DNA of 64,000 bases from Flavobacterium terrisoli (GCF_030167905.1 NZ_JARGNA010000007.1:82859-146858), one strand, 5' to 3'; numbered from the stretch's first letter, positions 1 to 9,388 are shown. The notes: generated by a model from the sequence alone, not told the origin. A program made the numbers and translations.

Positions 1-1
1 T

Positions 2-1861
2 CACGAGATTTCGAGAGATATTGTGCTCGGCGGAATTTCTTGTGTTTTCTGGACGTTGACCATGCAAACCACTTTCAAGTATGTACTTATAACCTTAAGT
101 GCCGATAATCATGGTGAAGGTGGAATTTTTGCATTGTTTGCCCTGGTTAAACGAACCAAAATAAAATGGCTCATCGTTCCGGCTATTATCGGTGGTAGTG
201 CTTTATTGGCTGATGGAATTATTACACCTCCTATTTCCGTTTCGGCGGCGGTTGAAGGTATCAATACTTTCTATGCGATGGAAACCCGAACCATTCAATT
301 GATAGTGATTGGTATTTTGATAATCCTTTTTACCATTCAACAATTTGGTTCCAAATTGGTTGGGAAATTTTTTGCCCCTATGATGCTGATTTGGTTCTCC
401 ATGTTGGGTATTTTAGGAACCATCCAAATCATGGATGACCTATCGGTTTTCAATGCTATTAATCCTTATTATGCTTACGAATTATTACTGATTCATCCGG
501 AAGGTTTCTTTGTGTTAGGTGCTGTTTTTCTTTGTACTACCGGAGCAGAAGCTTTGTATTCAGACATGGGACACTGTGGCCGAAAAAACATCAGAATCAG
601 TTGGATTTTTGTAAAATCCATGCTTTTACTCAACTACTTTGGCCAAGGTGCTTATTTAATAGGCCATGAAGGCCAGACTTTGGAACAATTGGGAGGAAAA
701 GATGGGAATCCTTTCTATTTAATCATGTCAGATTGGTTCCAGCCTATTGGAGTAGTAATTGCAACACTTGCCGCAGTAATTGCATCACAAGCCTTAATCA
801 GTGGATCATTTACTTTGATTAACGAAGCCATGAGGCTGAATTTTTGGCCAAAAGTAAAAATCAAATATCCAACGGAATTAAAAGGACAATTGTATATTCC
901 ATCAATCAACTGGCTCTTGCTTTTGGGCTGTATCGGTATCGTTTGGTATTTTGAAAAATCAAGCGCGATGGAGCATGCCTATGGTTTGGCCATTGTACTT
1001 TGCATGATTATGACCACCATTTTATTGAATTTTTATTTAATCATGAAAAGAGTAAAATGGTATATCATCGGTGCAATCATTACAGCTTACTTAGTCATTG
1101 AATTTAGCTTCCTGGCAGCCATTTTACCAAAATTCATTCACGGCGGATTTGTAACATTGTTAATTGCTTCGGCATTAATTGGCGTGATGGCGACCTGGTA
1201 TTTGGCCAAACAGATTAGTAAAAATTACACCAAAATTGTCAAAATTGACGATTATAAAAAGGTATTGGCCGAATTGAGCGTTGACCTTTCGATTCCAAAA
1301 TACGCTACGCATTTGGTATATATGACCAACTCCAACCGCAGCGACGAAATTGAAGAAAAAGTAATGTACTCCATTCTTCAAAAACGTCCGAAACGTGCCG
1401 ACTTGTATTGGTTCATCCACGTAAATGTTTTGAGTGAACCATACAAAAAAGAATACCGCGTAACCGAAATCATTAAGGATGACATCTATCGTATCGATTT
1501 CTATCTTGGTTTCCGTGAACCTACCAAAATTAACCTGATGTTCAAACAAGTTATTAAGGAAATGGTGGAACGCGGCGAAGTGGATATTACCAGCCGATAT
1601 GAATCATTGAGTAAAAACCACATTATTGGTGACTTCAAATTTGTGCTTTCCGAAAAATTCCTGTCCAATGACAGTGATTTGACCTTCTTTGAGAAAATTG
1701 TAATGAACACCTATTTCATGATGAAAAAATGGAGTTTGTCTGAAGAAAAAGGGTTTGGTTTGGATAGCAGTTCAGTGAAAATTGAGCAATTCCCATTGGT
1801 TCTACACGCACCGGAAAAAATCGAAATGCGCAGAATTGAAGGCGACAGAACGCTGTTGTAA
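2..1861 (+). CDS. kup: Kup family potassium uptake protein, 5' end cut off by the window
   Basis: Proton-coupled K+ importer of the inner membrane (KUP/HAK/KT family). The frame is open to the left edge, so about 620 residues of the C-terminal part are visible and the start lies outside. Family features seen are the stretch with ADNHGEGGIFAL near the visible start, the ADGIITPPISVSAAVEG segment, and CTTGAEALYSDMGHCG. About ten hydrophobic segments fill the first 400 residues. A soluble cytoplasmic tail of about 200 residues follows, rich in charged residues. No clear terminator follows; a weak CCTCA/TGAGG hairpin lies just after the stop. The family call is secure; the direction of regulation cannot be read here. 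Confidence 0.93.
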   Translation, partial: HEISRDIVLGGISCVFWTLTMQTTFKYVLITLSADNHGEGGIFALFALVKRTKIKWLIVPAIIGGSALLADGIITPPISVSAAVEGINTFYAMETRTIQLIVIGILIILFTIQQFGSKLVGKFFAPMMLIWFSMLGILGTIQIMDDLSVFNAINPYYAYELLLIHPEGFFVLGAVFLCTTGAEALYSDMGHCGRKNIRISWIFVKSMLLLNYFGQGAYLIGHEGQTLEQLGGKDGNPFYLIMSDWFQPIGVVIATLAAVIASQALISGSFTLINEAMRLNFWPKVKIKYPTELKGQLYIPSINWLLLLGCIGIVWYFEKSSAMEHAYGLAIVLCMIMTTILLNFYLIMKRVKWYIIGAIITAYLVIEFSFLAAILPKFIHGGFVTLLIASALIGVMATWYLAKQISKNYTKIVKIDDYKKVLAELSVDLSIPKYATHLVYMTNSNRSDEIEEKVMYSILQKRPKRADLYWFIHVNVLSEPYKKEYRVTEIIKDDIYRIDFYLGFREPTKINLMFKQVIKEMVERGEVDITSRYESLSKNHIIGDFKFVLSEKFLSNDSDLTFFEKIVMNTYFMMKKWSLSEEKGFGLDSSSVKIEQFPLVLHAPEKIEMRRIEGDRTLL

Positions 1862-1967
1862 TTGATTCCTCAAATCAAATCTGAGGCTTCACTCCTATCA
1901 TTTATTTGACTTTATAACCCTTTTGTATTTAGCTTGTTAATTTTAAGCTTAAATAACAAAAAAGGAA

Positions 1968-1975
1968 TATCTTTG
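1968..1975 (+). promoter_or_regulatory. Promoter -7 box for the rRNA methyltransferase gene
   Basis: TATCTTTG matches the Bacteroidetes -7 consensus TAnnTTTG and ends 20 bases before the ATG at 1996. No good -33 TTG lies at the usual distance. Confidence 0.5.
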
Positions 1976-1995
1976 CACGCTTATTTTTTTACAAC

Positions 1996-3216
1996 ATGCG
2001 ATTACACAGAAATTTAGTTTATACCACCATTGACTCCTTAAACGCCATCTTTAACGAAGGTGAATATGCCGATAAAGTTGTGGCTCGTGCCTTAAAAAAA
2101 GACAAACGTTGGGGAAGTTCCGACCGTAAATTTGTGGCCGAAACCATCTACGAAATTGTCCGTTGGAAAAGACTATATATGGAAATTGCGGGCGTAAAAG
2201 AACCTTTTGACCGTGACCAGTTATGGCGCATGTTTGCCGTTTGGGCCGTATTACGTGGTTATCCAATTCCCGATTGGAGACAATTGGAAGGAACACCGGA
2301 ACGCAAAATCAAAGGCCGTTTTGATGAGTTATCCAAAATCAGAAAAATGCGTGAGTCTATTCCCGATTGGATGGACGAACTGGGCGTAAAAGAATTGGGA
2401 GAAGACATTTGGACCAAAGAAATTGCTGCGCAAAACAAACAAGCACAGGTGATTCTTCGCGTAAACACTTTGAAAACAACCAAAGAACAATTACGTGCCA
2501 TCTTAATGGACTTAAACATCGAAACGGAATTTTTAAAAGACCAGCCCGATGCTTTGGTTTTGAAGGAAAGAGCCAATGTATTCTTAACCGATGCCTTCAA
2601 AGAAGGTTTGTTTGAAGTACAGGATGCTTCTTCTCAGTTGGTAGCCGCCTTCCTTGATGTACAACCTGGAATGAGAGTCGTAGACACTTGCGCCGGTGCC
2701 GGTGGCAAAACATTGCACATGGCTTCGTTGATGCAAAACAAAGGGCAATTGATTGCCATGGATTTGTATGAGAGCAAACTCAAACAATTAAAATTAAGAG
2801 CCAAAAGAAACGGCGCTTTCAATATAGAATACCGCATTATTGACACAACCAAAGTGATCAAAAAACTTCATGAAAAAGCCGACAGGGTTTTGATTGATGC
2901 ACCATGCAGCGGATTAGGCGTTTTAAAAAGAAACCCTGATGCAAAATGGAAACTGCAACCTGAATTCATAGACAATATCAGAAAAGTACAAGCCGAAGTT
3001 TTGGAAAATTATTCCAAAATTGTAAAGCCCGGAGGCAAACTGGTTTATGCCACTTGCTCGGTCTTACCCTCTGAGAATCAGGAACAAATTAAGCATTTCT
3101 TAACGACCGAAATCGGGAAATCATTTACCTTTGTAAAAGATTCTAAAATTTTGGCACAAGACAGCGGATTTGACGGATTTTACATGGCCTTATTAGAACG
3201 AAAAAAAGAAATATAA
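1996..3216 (+). CDS. RsmB/NOP-family 16S rRNA (cytosine-C5) methyltransferase
   Basis: S-adenosylmethionine-dependent m5C methyltransferase of the RsmB/Sun (NOL1/NOP2) family, expected to modify 16S rRNA. The N-terminal ~150 residues are helical and basic, in the place of the NusB-like RNA-binding domain. The SAM site VDTCAGAGGKT is near residue 229. The two signature cysteines are in DAPCSGLG (Cys about 304, release) and YATCSV (Cys about 354, nucleophile). Length 406 aa is usual for Bacteroidetes members. The endonuclease gene starts 7 bases after the stop, so the two are probably cotranscribed. Exact target base cannot be told from sequence. Confidence 0.9.
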   Translation: MRLHRNLVYTTIDSLNAIFNEGEYADKVVARALKKDKRWGSSDRKFVAETIYEIVRWKRLYMEIAGVKEPFDRDQLWRMFAVWAVLRGYPIPDWRQLEGTPERKIKGRFDELSKIRKMRESIPDWMDELGVKELGEDIWTKEIAAQNKQAQVILRVNTLKTTKEQLRAILMDLNIETEFLKDQPDALVLKERANVFLTDAFKEGLFEVQDASSQLVAAFLDVQPGMRVVDTCAGAGGKTLHMASLMQNKGQLIAMDLYESKLKQLKLRAKRNGAFNIEYRIIDTTKVIKKLHEKADRVLIDAPCSGLGVLKRNPDAKWKLQPEFIDNIRKVQAEVLENYSKIVKPGGKLVYATCSVLPSENQEQIKHFLTTEIGKSFTFVKDSKILAQDSGFDGFYMALLERKKEI

Positions 3217-3223
3217 AAACAAA

Positions 3224-4324
3224 ATGAAGAAAATCTTTACCTTTTTATTTTTAAGTATTGCGCTTGTTGGTTTTGCTCAACAAACCGAATCGGTGACTAC
3301 TATTCCACCCGGATATTATAACACCGCTACGGGAACAGGTTATACCTTAAAAACACAGTTGTTCAACATCATCAATGACCATACGGATAGAACGTATTCG
3401 GGCTTGTATGTCACTTATCAAACTTCTGATATTGACAGCTATTATGAAAATAATGGAACCATGTTGGACATGTATACTGAAAACCCAACCAGTTCAGAAT
3501 GTGAATATGTTTACGGCGGTGGCTTACAAGACGACGGAACCTTAGGAAATGCGGAATGTGAAAGATACAACAGAGAACATTTGGTACCGCAATCGGTTTT
3601 TGGTTCGGCAACGCCTATGTATTCTGACGCGCATTTTGTAGTGCCTTCAGACAAATATGTAAATGCACAACGCGGTGATTTTCCTTTTAGCAGGGTTAAT
3701 GTCGCCAACAATACTTATTCCAATGGTTCCAAAAGAGGTTCTAATTTAAATTCGGGTTATTCTGCCGGATATACCGGAACAGTATTCGAACCCATCAATG
3801 AATTCAAAGGTGATATTGCCCGTATGTTACTTTATTTCGCTACCCGATATGAAGATTTAGTAGCCGGATGGAGTTATCCTATGTTCAACGGAACCAGCAA
3901 TCAGGTGTTTACTTCTCAGGCCATCAATGTACTTTTAACCTGGAACAATAATGACCCTGTAAGCCAAAGGGAAATAGATCGTAACAATGCTATTTATGCA
4001 CGTCAAAACAATAGAAATCCATACATTGACCATCCGGAATATGCGATGCAGATTTGGGGAAGTTTGTTGGCTAATGAAGGATTTGAAACCTTAAACACGG
4101 TTTCCATTTATCCAAACCCTTCCAATGACGTTGTTAATATTGAATCGCCAGTGGCTTTGGACGAAATAGAAATCATGACTATCAACGGTCAGGTTTTGCA
4201 ACAAATTAAAAGACCAACATTGGAAAACAATACTTATACCCTAAGTAATTTACCAAAAGGTTTTTACTTTATAAAATTGTCAAGCAATAACAATTCGGTG
4301 ACTAAAAAAGTTCTGATAAACTAA
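3224..4324 (+). CDS. Secreted endonuclease I with T9SS type A sorting domain
   Basis: Extracellular nuclease of the EndA/NucM (endonuclease I) family, His-Me finger fold, expected to degrade DNA outside the cell. A signal peptide occupies residues 1-18 (MKKIFTFLF..., cleaved after GFAQ). The catalytic region has YNREHLVPQS (His near 119) followed by DAHFVVPSDKYVNAQRGDFPF. The last ~75 residues form a T9SS type A domain: VSIYPNPSNDVVNI, ending in GFYFIKLSSNNNSVTKKVLIN. This means export by Sec, then type IX secretion across the outer membrane. It follows the methyltransferase by 7 bases and is closed by a strong terminator. Phosphate scavenging or DNA feeding is inference. Confidence 0.92.
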   Translation: MKKIFTFLFLSIALVGFAQQTESVTTIPPGYYNTATGTGYTLKTQLFNIINDHTDRTYSGLYVTYQTSDIDSYYENNGTMLDMYTENPTSSECEYVYGGGLQDDGTLGNAECERYNREHLVPQSVFGSATPMYSDAHFVVPSDKYVNAQRGDFPFSRVNVANNTYSNGSKRGSNLNSGYSAGYTGTVFEPINEFKGDIARMLLYFATRYEDLVAGWSYPMFNGTSNQVFTSQAINVLLTWNNNDPVSQREIDRNNAIYARQNNRNPYIDHPEYAMQIWGSLLANEGFETLNTVSIYPNPSNDVVNIESPVALDEIEIMTINGQVLQQIKRPTLENNTYTLSNLPKGFYFIKLSSNNNSVTKKVLIN

Positions 4325-4346
4325 AATTTAGTTCTAAAAATATAAG

Positions 4347-4379
4347 AAACGCTGTTGGAATCCAACGGCGTTTTTTTTG
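4347..4379 (+). terminator. Rho-independent terminator after endonuclease I
   Basis: AACGCTGTTGG and CCAACGGCGTT pair around an AAT loop (one G-U) and are followed by eight T residues. Confidence 0.9.
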
Positions 4380-4439
4380 TTTTTGGCTAAGCCAAATGAA
4401 TCTAATTAAGATAAAAAAGCATAGAAAAGGCTGAATTTC

Positions 4440-4470
4440 TTTGAACTTTAAAGCATCTTTACTATCTTTC
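4440..4470 (+). promoter_or_regulatory. Promoter of the DUF349 gene
   Basis: TTTG at 4440-4443, a 19-base spacer and TATCTTTC at 4463-4470 match the Bacteroidetes consensus with one mismatch. The ATG follows 37 bases later. Confidence 0.65.
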
Positions 4471-4507
4471 GCCTTCTTAATGTGTAACCCTTAAAACATT
4501 TATAAAA

Positions 4508-6727
4508 ATGTTAGAAGAAAAGAATGATAACCTGCAGGATGCAGATGGAAATGTAGTAAACGAATCACCGGAAGTAACTACTACTGAAAATCAGGAAACT
4601 ATCGAAGCCTCTGAAGAAGTTCAGGAGGAAGTTGAAGTTGTTGAAATTGAAGCTCCTGTAACTGAAGATGAAGAAGTTGAGGCCACTGAAGAAGTTGCTG
4701 AAACCGAAGAACCAACTCATGAACCTGTAGTAGAAGTTGCCGTTTTAACGGAAGAACTTACAGAAGACGAAATCGAACTGGCGGCTGAAAGAGAAGCATT
4801 GGTGGAAGAAACGGTAGAAGATGCAATTGTAGAAGAAGTTGCTGAAGAAGAAGCTCCTGACGATTTGGTAGAACTGACTGCAGAAGAAGTAGCCGATGAC
4901 ACGCCTATTGTGGAAGAAACTGCACACGATTCTGTAATGAATGCGATTCAGGAAGTCAATGCCGAAGAAGGTGAAGACGAATCCTTAAAAGAGCGTCACG
5001 ACATCCCAATGTTGGATTACGATACCTTGACCATGGAACAATTGGTTGATGAATTGAGTGATTTGGTTGTGGTGGAAAAAGTGATGTCGGTTAAAGACCA
5101 TGTTGAAGAACTGAAAAAAGCTTTCCTGTCTAAATACCATCATTTTATCGATGAGAAAAAAGACGAATTCCACGCTGAAAATCCGGATACTACAGAAGAT
5201 TTCCATTATCATTTTCCACTTAAGGTAAAATTTGACCAATTATACACCCAATACCGGGATAAGAAAAACGTACACTTCAAAAGCTTACAGAACAATCTGA
5301 AAGCCAATTTAGACAATCGCCTGGCCATTGTTGAAGAGTTAAAACAGTTGATCAATTCTCAGGAAAGCATCTCCACTTCGTTAAAACAATTCAACGATAT
5401 CAGAGAGCGCTGGAAAAATGCAGGTCCGATTCCAAAAGACAAATACAACCACGTTTGGAACAATTACCATTTCCACGTAGAAAACTTCTACGACTTTTTA
5501 CACTTAGACAGAGAAGCGCGTGATTTGGATTTCAAACACAATCTAGAACAAAAACAAAAAATCATTGCCCGTGTAGAAGAATTGGTTCACGAAGAAGACA
5601 TCAACAAGGCTTTCCGTGAATTACAGGATTTACACCGCATCTGGAAAGAAGATATCGGCCCGGTTTCCCGTGACCAACGTGAGGAAATCTGGAACCGTTT
5701 CAGTGAATTGACCAAACAAATGCACGACAAACGCGAAAGTTTATACGAACAACTTCGCGAAGTGGAAACGGCCAATTTAGAGAAGAAAAAAGAAATCATT
5801 GCACAGATTGAAGTTTTAGCACAGGAGAAAGTGAACTCTCATGCTGCCTGGCTAGGCCAAATCGAGAAAGTAGAAGCGTTGAGAAGTCAATTCTTTGCTG
5901 CCGGAAAAGTGCCTTCAGAAGTAAACGAAGATATCTGGACACAGTTTAAAAACGCGGTAAGAAGCTTCAATGTGCTGAAAAATTCTTTTTACAAAGACAT
6001 TAAAAAAGACCAAAACGATAACCTTTCCAAAAAGCAAGCCTTGGTGGCTAAAGCCAATGAACTTAAGGAAAGTACCGATTTTGCTGCCACTACGCCATTG
6101 ATGAAACAAATTCAGGAAGAGTGGAAAACCATCGGCCACGTACCGAGAAAATTCTCAGATAAACTTTGGGCCGATTTCAGAGCCGCTTGTAATGCGTATT
6201 TTGAGAAATTAAAAGAGCAAAAGAACGAAGCCAATAGCGAAGAAGTAGAAGCTTTTGAAAAGAAAAAAGCATACTTGGAAACCTTGAGGGCTTTTGAATT
6301 GATTGGTGACCACAAAACCGATTTGGATGCCATCAAAGCCCATATCGAAACGTGGAAAAGCTTTGGCAAAGTGCCATTTGCGCGTCGTCATATCGAAGGG
6401 AAATTCAACAAAATCCTGGATGCCTTATTCGAGAAATTAAGCCTGAGCAAAAAAGACAACGAAATGGCGCGTTATGCCAATAAGTTAGACCATTTGGCGA
6501 ATTCAGATACCCGTAAATTGGACAACGAAAAAATATTCATCATGCGTAAGATTGATGAAGTACAGGGCGAAATTTTCCAATTGGAGAACAACATCCAGTT
6601 CTTTGCCAATGCGAAAGCCGACAACCCGATGGTAAAAGAAGTAAAGAAAAACATCGACTTCAAAAAAGAAGAATTAGCGACCTTAAAAGACAAGCTGAAA
6701 CAACTCAGAAGTATCAAAACGGAATAA
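4508..6727 (+). CDS. DUF349 repeat protein with acidic N-terminus
   Basis: A 739 aa cytoplasmic protein of unknown biochemical role. Residues 1-165 are extremely Glu/Asp/Val/Thr-rich and likely disordered. From about residue 270 onward come five copies of the DUF349 helical repeat, each with a W-x-x-x-G-x-V/I-P core: ERWKNAGPIP (~300), IWKEDIGPVS (~378), FFAAGKVPSE (~462), EEWKTIGHVP (~537) and TWKSFGKVPF (~614). The C-terminus is coiled-coil-like. Such proteins are common in Bacteroidetes and are sometimes linked to RNA or chromosome functions, but I know of no settled function. It has its own promoter and shares a bidirectional terminator with pyrB. Confidence 0.85.
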   Translation: MLEEKNDNLQDADGNVVNESPEVTTTENQETIEASEEVQEEVEVVEIEAPVTEDEEVEATEEVAETEEPTHEPVVEVAVLTEELTEDEIELAAEREALVEETVEDAIVEEVAEEEAPDDLVELTAEEVADDTPIVEETAHDSVMNAIQEVNAEEGEDESLKERHDIPMLDYDTLTMEQLVDELSDLVVVEKVMSVKDHVEELKKAFLSKYHHFIDEKKDEFHAENPDTTEDFHYHFPLKVKFDQLYTQYRDKKNVHFKSLQNNLKANLDNRLAIVEELKQLINSQESISTSLKQFNDIRERWKNAGPIPKDKYNHVWNNYHFHVENFYDFLHLDREARDLDFKHNLEQKQKIIARVEELVHEEDINKAFRELQDLHRIWKEDIGPVSRDQREEIWNRFSELTKQMHDKRESLYEQLREVETANLEKKKEIIAQIEVLAQEKVNSHAAWLGQIEKVEALRSQFFAAGKVPSEVNEDIWTQFKNAVRSFNVLKNSFYKDIKKDQNDNLSKKQALVAKANELKESTDFAATTPLMKQIQEEWKTIGHVPRKFSDKLWADFRAACNAYFEKLKEQKNEANSEEVEAFEKKKAYLETLRAFELIGDHKTDLDAIKAHIETWKSFGKVPFARRHIEGKFNKILDALFEKLSLSKKDNEMARYANKLDHLANSDTRKLDNEKIFIMRKIDEVQGEIFQLENNIQFFANAKADNPMVKEVKKNIDFKKEELATLKDKLKQLRSIKTE

Positions 6728-6728
6728 C

Positions 6729-6760
6729 AAAAAAGCCTCGAAATATCGAGGCTTTTTTTA
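6729..6760. terminator. Bidirectional terminator between the DUF349 gene and pyrB
   Basis: GCCTCGA and TCGAGGC pair around an AATA loop, with A-runs on the left and T-runs on the right, so it can stop both convergent transcripts. The pyrB stop codon sits at the end of the T-run. Confidence 0.9.
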
Positions 6761-7687
6761 TTGCTGTATTTTAGAAGCTAAGAGATAAATCACCGCCATT
6801 CTGATGGCTACTCCGTTTTCAACTTGGTCTAAGATGACTGATTGTTGTGAGTCGGCAACATCCGAAGTGATTTCGACACCGCGGTTGATTGGCCCGGGAT
6901 GCATGATGATGATTTCTTTGTTGAGCGAATTCAGCAAGGCTTTGTCTACTCCATATTGCTGGGCATATTCCCGTGTTGACGGGAAATAATTCACATCCAT
7001 TCTTTCATTCTGCACGCGAAGCATATTGGCTACATCGCACCATTCCAGTGCTTTTTTCAGATTAGGTTCTACTGTTACACCCAAACTTTCGATGTATTTT
7101 GGAATTAAGGTTTTTGGTCCGCACACTTTGACTTCGGCGCCCTGCATTTGCAAAGCGTAAATGTTAGACAGCGCCACTCTTGAGTGCAGAATATCACCTA
7201 CGATGACCACTTTCTTGCCGCCTACTCCGCCCAGTCTTTCCCTGATGGAATAACTGTCGAGCAAACCTTGTGTTGGGTGCTCGTGTGCGCCGTCACCGGC
7301 GTTGATGATGCTGGCTTTTACATTTTGTGACAGGAAGTAAGCCGCACCCGGATTGGCGTGACGCATCACCACCATATCCACTTTCATCGACAGGATATTG
7401 TTTACGGTATCAATCAGCGTTTCTCCTTTTTTGACCGAAGATTGTGCTGCCGAAAAACTGATTACATCGGCTGACAGTCTTTTTTGGGCCAACTCAAAAG
7501 AGAGTTTCGTACGCGTACTGTTTTCAAAAAAGATGTTGGCAATGGTAATGTCGCGCAGCGAAGGCACTTTCTTAATCGGGCGGTTAATCACTTCCTTGAA
7601 ATGATCTGCCGTCTCAAAAATCAAGTCGATGTCTTGCTTTTGCAGGTATTTAATCCCTAGTAAATGATTGACTGACAGTTCGGACAT
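6758..7687 (-). CDS. pyrB: Aspartate carbamoyltransferase catalytic subunit
   Basis: Condenses carbamoyl phosphate with aspartate in the committed step of pyrimidine synthesis. At 309 aa it is the normal length of a catalytic chain. The carbamoyl-phosphate loop FFENSTRTK is at residues 53-61 (Ser57, Thr58, Arg59, Thr60). HPTQGLLD (near 142) and HPGPINRGVEI near the C-terminus are family signatures. No pyrI regulatory chain is present in the window. It lies 30 bases downstream of pyrR on the same strand, so the two form an operon. Confidence 0.97.
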   Translation of the reverse strand: MSELSVNHLLGIKYLQKQDIDLIFETADHFKEVINRPIKKVPSLRDITIANIFFENSTRTKLSFELAQKRLSADVISFSAAQSSVKKGETLIDTVNNILSMKVDMVVMRHANPGAAYFLSQNVKASIINAGDGAHEHPTQGLLDSYSIRERLGGVGGKKVVIVGDILHSRVALSNIYALQMQGAEVKVCGPKTLIPKYIESLGVTVEPNLKKALEWCDVANMLRVQNERMDVNYFPSTREYAQQYGVDKALLNSLNKEIIIMHPGPINRGVEITSDVADSQQSVILDQVENGVAIRMAVIYLLASKIQQ

Positions 7688-7717
7688 TTTTATGTTGTTG
7701 TGTATTGTGTTGTTATG

Positions 7718-8251
7718 TTATACTAAATAAACCGCATCTTCTCCATCCTTTTCTTTCCAGGATACGATTACTTTTTCATCATTAATCACATCTACCTGAC
7801 GACCGCGGTAATCGGGTTGTATCGGCAAATGACGGCTGAATCTTCGGTCGATGAGTACCAAAAGTTCCACTTCTGATGGTCTTCCAAAGGATTGAACGGC
7901 GGTTAAGGCCGCATTGATACTTCTTCCGGTGAATAGCACATCGTCAATAAAAACCACTTTTTTGTCTTCTACCAAAAAATCGATTTGCGTTTTGTTGGCT
8001 TCCAACTGTTTTTCGCCGCGGCGGAAATCATCACGAAAAAAAGTGATGTCTAAGAAACCTAGCTGCACGGCTGCGATTTGGTAATCGTTTTCCAAAATAG
8101 CCTTGATACGACTGGCGAGATAGCTGCCGCGTGGTTGTATACCTATTAAAACGGTGTTGGAAAAATCGAGGTGGTTTTCGATTAACTGACAAGCCAAACG
8201 ATGGAGTATGATATTGACTTCTTTGGAAGTGAGCAATACTTTTTGACTCAT
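7718..8251 (-). CDS. pyrR: PyrR-type phosphoribosyltransferase
   Basis: PyrR family: uracil phosphoribosyltransferase, in Bacilli also a UMP-responsive RNA-binding attenuator of pyr mRNA. The PRPP loop VVFIDDVLFTGRS is at residues 99-112 of 177, and IGIQPRGSYLA is near 37-47. It heads a pyrR-pyrB operon. A -7 box lies 20-27 bases upstream of the ATG, leaving a leader of only about a dozen bases with no room for a Bacillus-like antiterminator. RNA-based control of this operon is therefore doubtful, and the enzymatic role may be the main one. Confidence 0.92.
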   Translation of the reverse strand: MSQKVLLTSKEVNIILHRLACQLIENHLDFSNTVLIGIQPRGSYLASRIKAILENDYQIAAVQLGFLDITFFRDDFRRGEKQLEANKTQIDFLVEDKKVVFIDDVLFTGRSINAALTAVQSFGRPSEVELLVLIDRRFSRHLPIQPDYRGRQVDVINDEKVIVSWKEKDGEDAVYLV

Positions 8252-8270
8252 GGTAGTGTTGTTTGGGATA

Positions 8271-8278
8271 CAAAGATA
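8271..8278 (-). promoter_or_regulatory. Promoter -7 box for pyrR-pyrB
   Basis: Read on the minus strand, TATCTTTG ends 20 bases before the pyrR ATG and fits TAnnTTTG. The -33 element is not clear. Confidence 0.5.
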
Positions 8279-8747
8279 AGAATCGTAGTGGATTATTTAG
8301 GAAAATTTTACGTCGATATTTAGATGATATCGTTAGAAAGCTCCTTTTACGCAGTGTAGATTTTAAAATTCGTTAAGAAATTGCGAATCCTTGTAGCAAT
8401 TTTAGGATTTTAAAATCGGTTCCGATTTATCGGAAACACCTCGTAAAAGTGTCCTTTCTTTTGGTTCGTTTTCTTTGGACAAGCACCCGAGTCCGAAGGG
8501 CGAACGGAGCGAAGCTAAAGAAAATGAACAATTAAATTCTCATTACTTTTTTCCTTGATGAAAAAAGTAACCAAAAAAATCAAGCCTGTATAGTCTTAGC
8601 TTGAAAACTACCTCAAATCTCGCTCCGTAACCCAAGCCGTTCGCTTTGCTCATCTCGTGGATTACTGCCGCTCGATTTTTCGTTGTTTTGCTACGCCAAT
8701 TCTATGAGGGCGGTTTTATGTTGAAAAGTAAAGTGTTTCTGATTAAA
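8279..8747. repeat. Gene-free stretch with nested inverted repeats
   Basis: No credible gene. Three hairpins stand out: TTCCGAT/ATCGGAA at 8431-8446; GTTCGTTTTCTTT at 8464-8476 pairing with AAAGAAAATGAAC at 8517-8529; and a perfect 11-bp stem TTACTTTTTTC/GAAAAAAGTAA at 8543-8570. After the last comes a frame reading LDEKSNQKNQA, then a stop. I recall very similar text in many flavobacterial intergenic regions, so this is probably a degenerate dispersed repeat. Confidence 0.55.
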
Positions 8748-8755
8748 TATTTTTG
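8748..8755 (+). promoter_or_regulatory. Promoter -7 box before the small secreted-protein gene
   Basis: TATTTTTG matches TAnnTTTG. A TTG lies 24 bases upstream at 8721-8723, at the long end of allowed spacing. Confidence 0.4.
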
Positions 8756-8845
8756 TTATTTTTATGATAGTAAATAGTTGTGAGTGGATGACTTGCTTCT
8801 ATTTTTAAGTTGGCAATAATTATTCAGAACATACAGAAACAATCA

Positions 8846-9382
8846 ATGAAAAAGACATTTTTATTATTACTCACACTATCATTACTAAGTTTTAATTCTA
8901 TAACTGATTGGTATATTTATAATTCAGAGAATTTCAAAATTTCTTTTCCTGAAAAACCAACCGAAGAAGATAAAACAATGCAAACATTAGCTGGAGAAAT
9001 TAAAGTAAAAACATTAATTTATAAAGCGCAAAGTGTTGATGAAAAGAATTTAAGATATTTCATGTCGATAAATGATTTACCTAATTCCAAAGGAAACTTA
9101 ACCACAGAAGAGCAAAAAACTGCACTCGACGCTGCAATAAATGGTTCTGTCAGAAATCATAAAGCAACGCTTATTTCAGAAAAAACAATAAATTATAGTT
9201 CACATTCTGGACGAGCAGTGAAAATGTCAATCAACGACGATAAAATTATAGCTAACATGAGAAGTTATATTGTTAGTAACAAATATTATGGCTTAATAGT
9301 ATATACTATAAAACAGAATGATAACAATTCAGAAATAGAAAAGTTTTTCAATTCGTTTGAAGAGAAAAATAGTTCAAAATAA
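8846..9382 (+). CDS. Small secreted protein of unknown function (cassette-like)
   Basis: A 178 aa protein with a clear signal peptide (MKKTFLLLLTLSLLSFNSI). I chose the ATG at 8846 because an upstream in-frame TTG at 8810 would place extra polar residues before the signal peptide. The mature part starts with YNSENFKISFPEKPTEED, recalling PsbP/DUF1795-like secreted proteins that begin with F-K-I/V-S-F-P, and ends in a lysine-rich tail. It is more AT-rich than the neighbouring housekeeping genes. It is followed at once by an attC-like folded site, which suggests arrival as a mobile cassette. No function can be assigned. Confidence 0.75.
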   Translation: MKKTFLLLLTLSLLSFNSITDWYIYNSENFKISFPEKPTEEDKTMQTLAGEIKVKTLIYKAQSVDEKNLRYFMSINDLPNSKGNLTTEEQKTALDAAINGSVRNHKATLISEKTINYSSHSGRAVKMSINDDKIIANMRSYIVSNKYYGLIVYTIKQNDNNSEIEKFFNSFEEKNSSK

Positions 9383-9388
9383 CTACCG

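Noticed and set aside
8252..8845. PyrR-binding attenuator or tRNA in the spacer
   Set aside because: No cloverleaf and no PyrR-loop consensus; the pyrR promoter lies too close to the gene for a leader.
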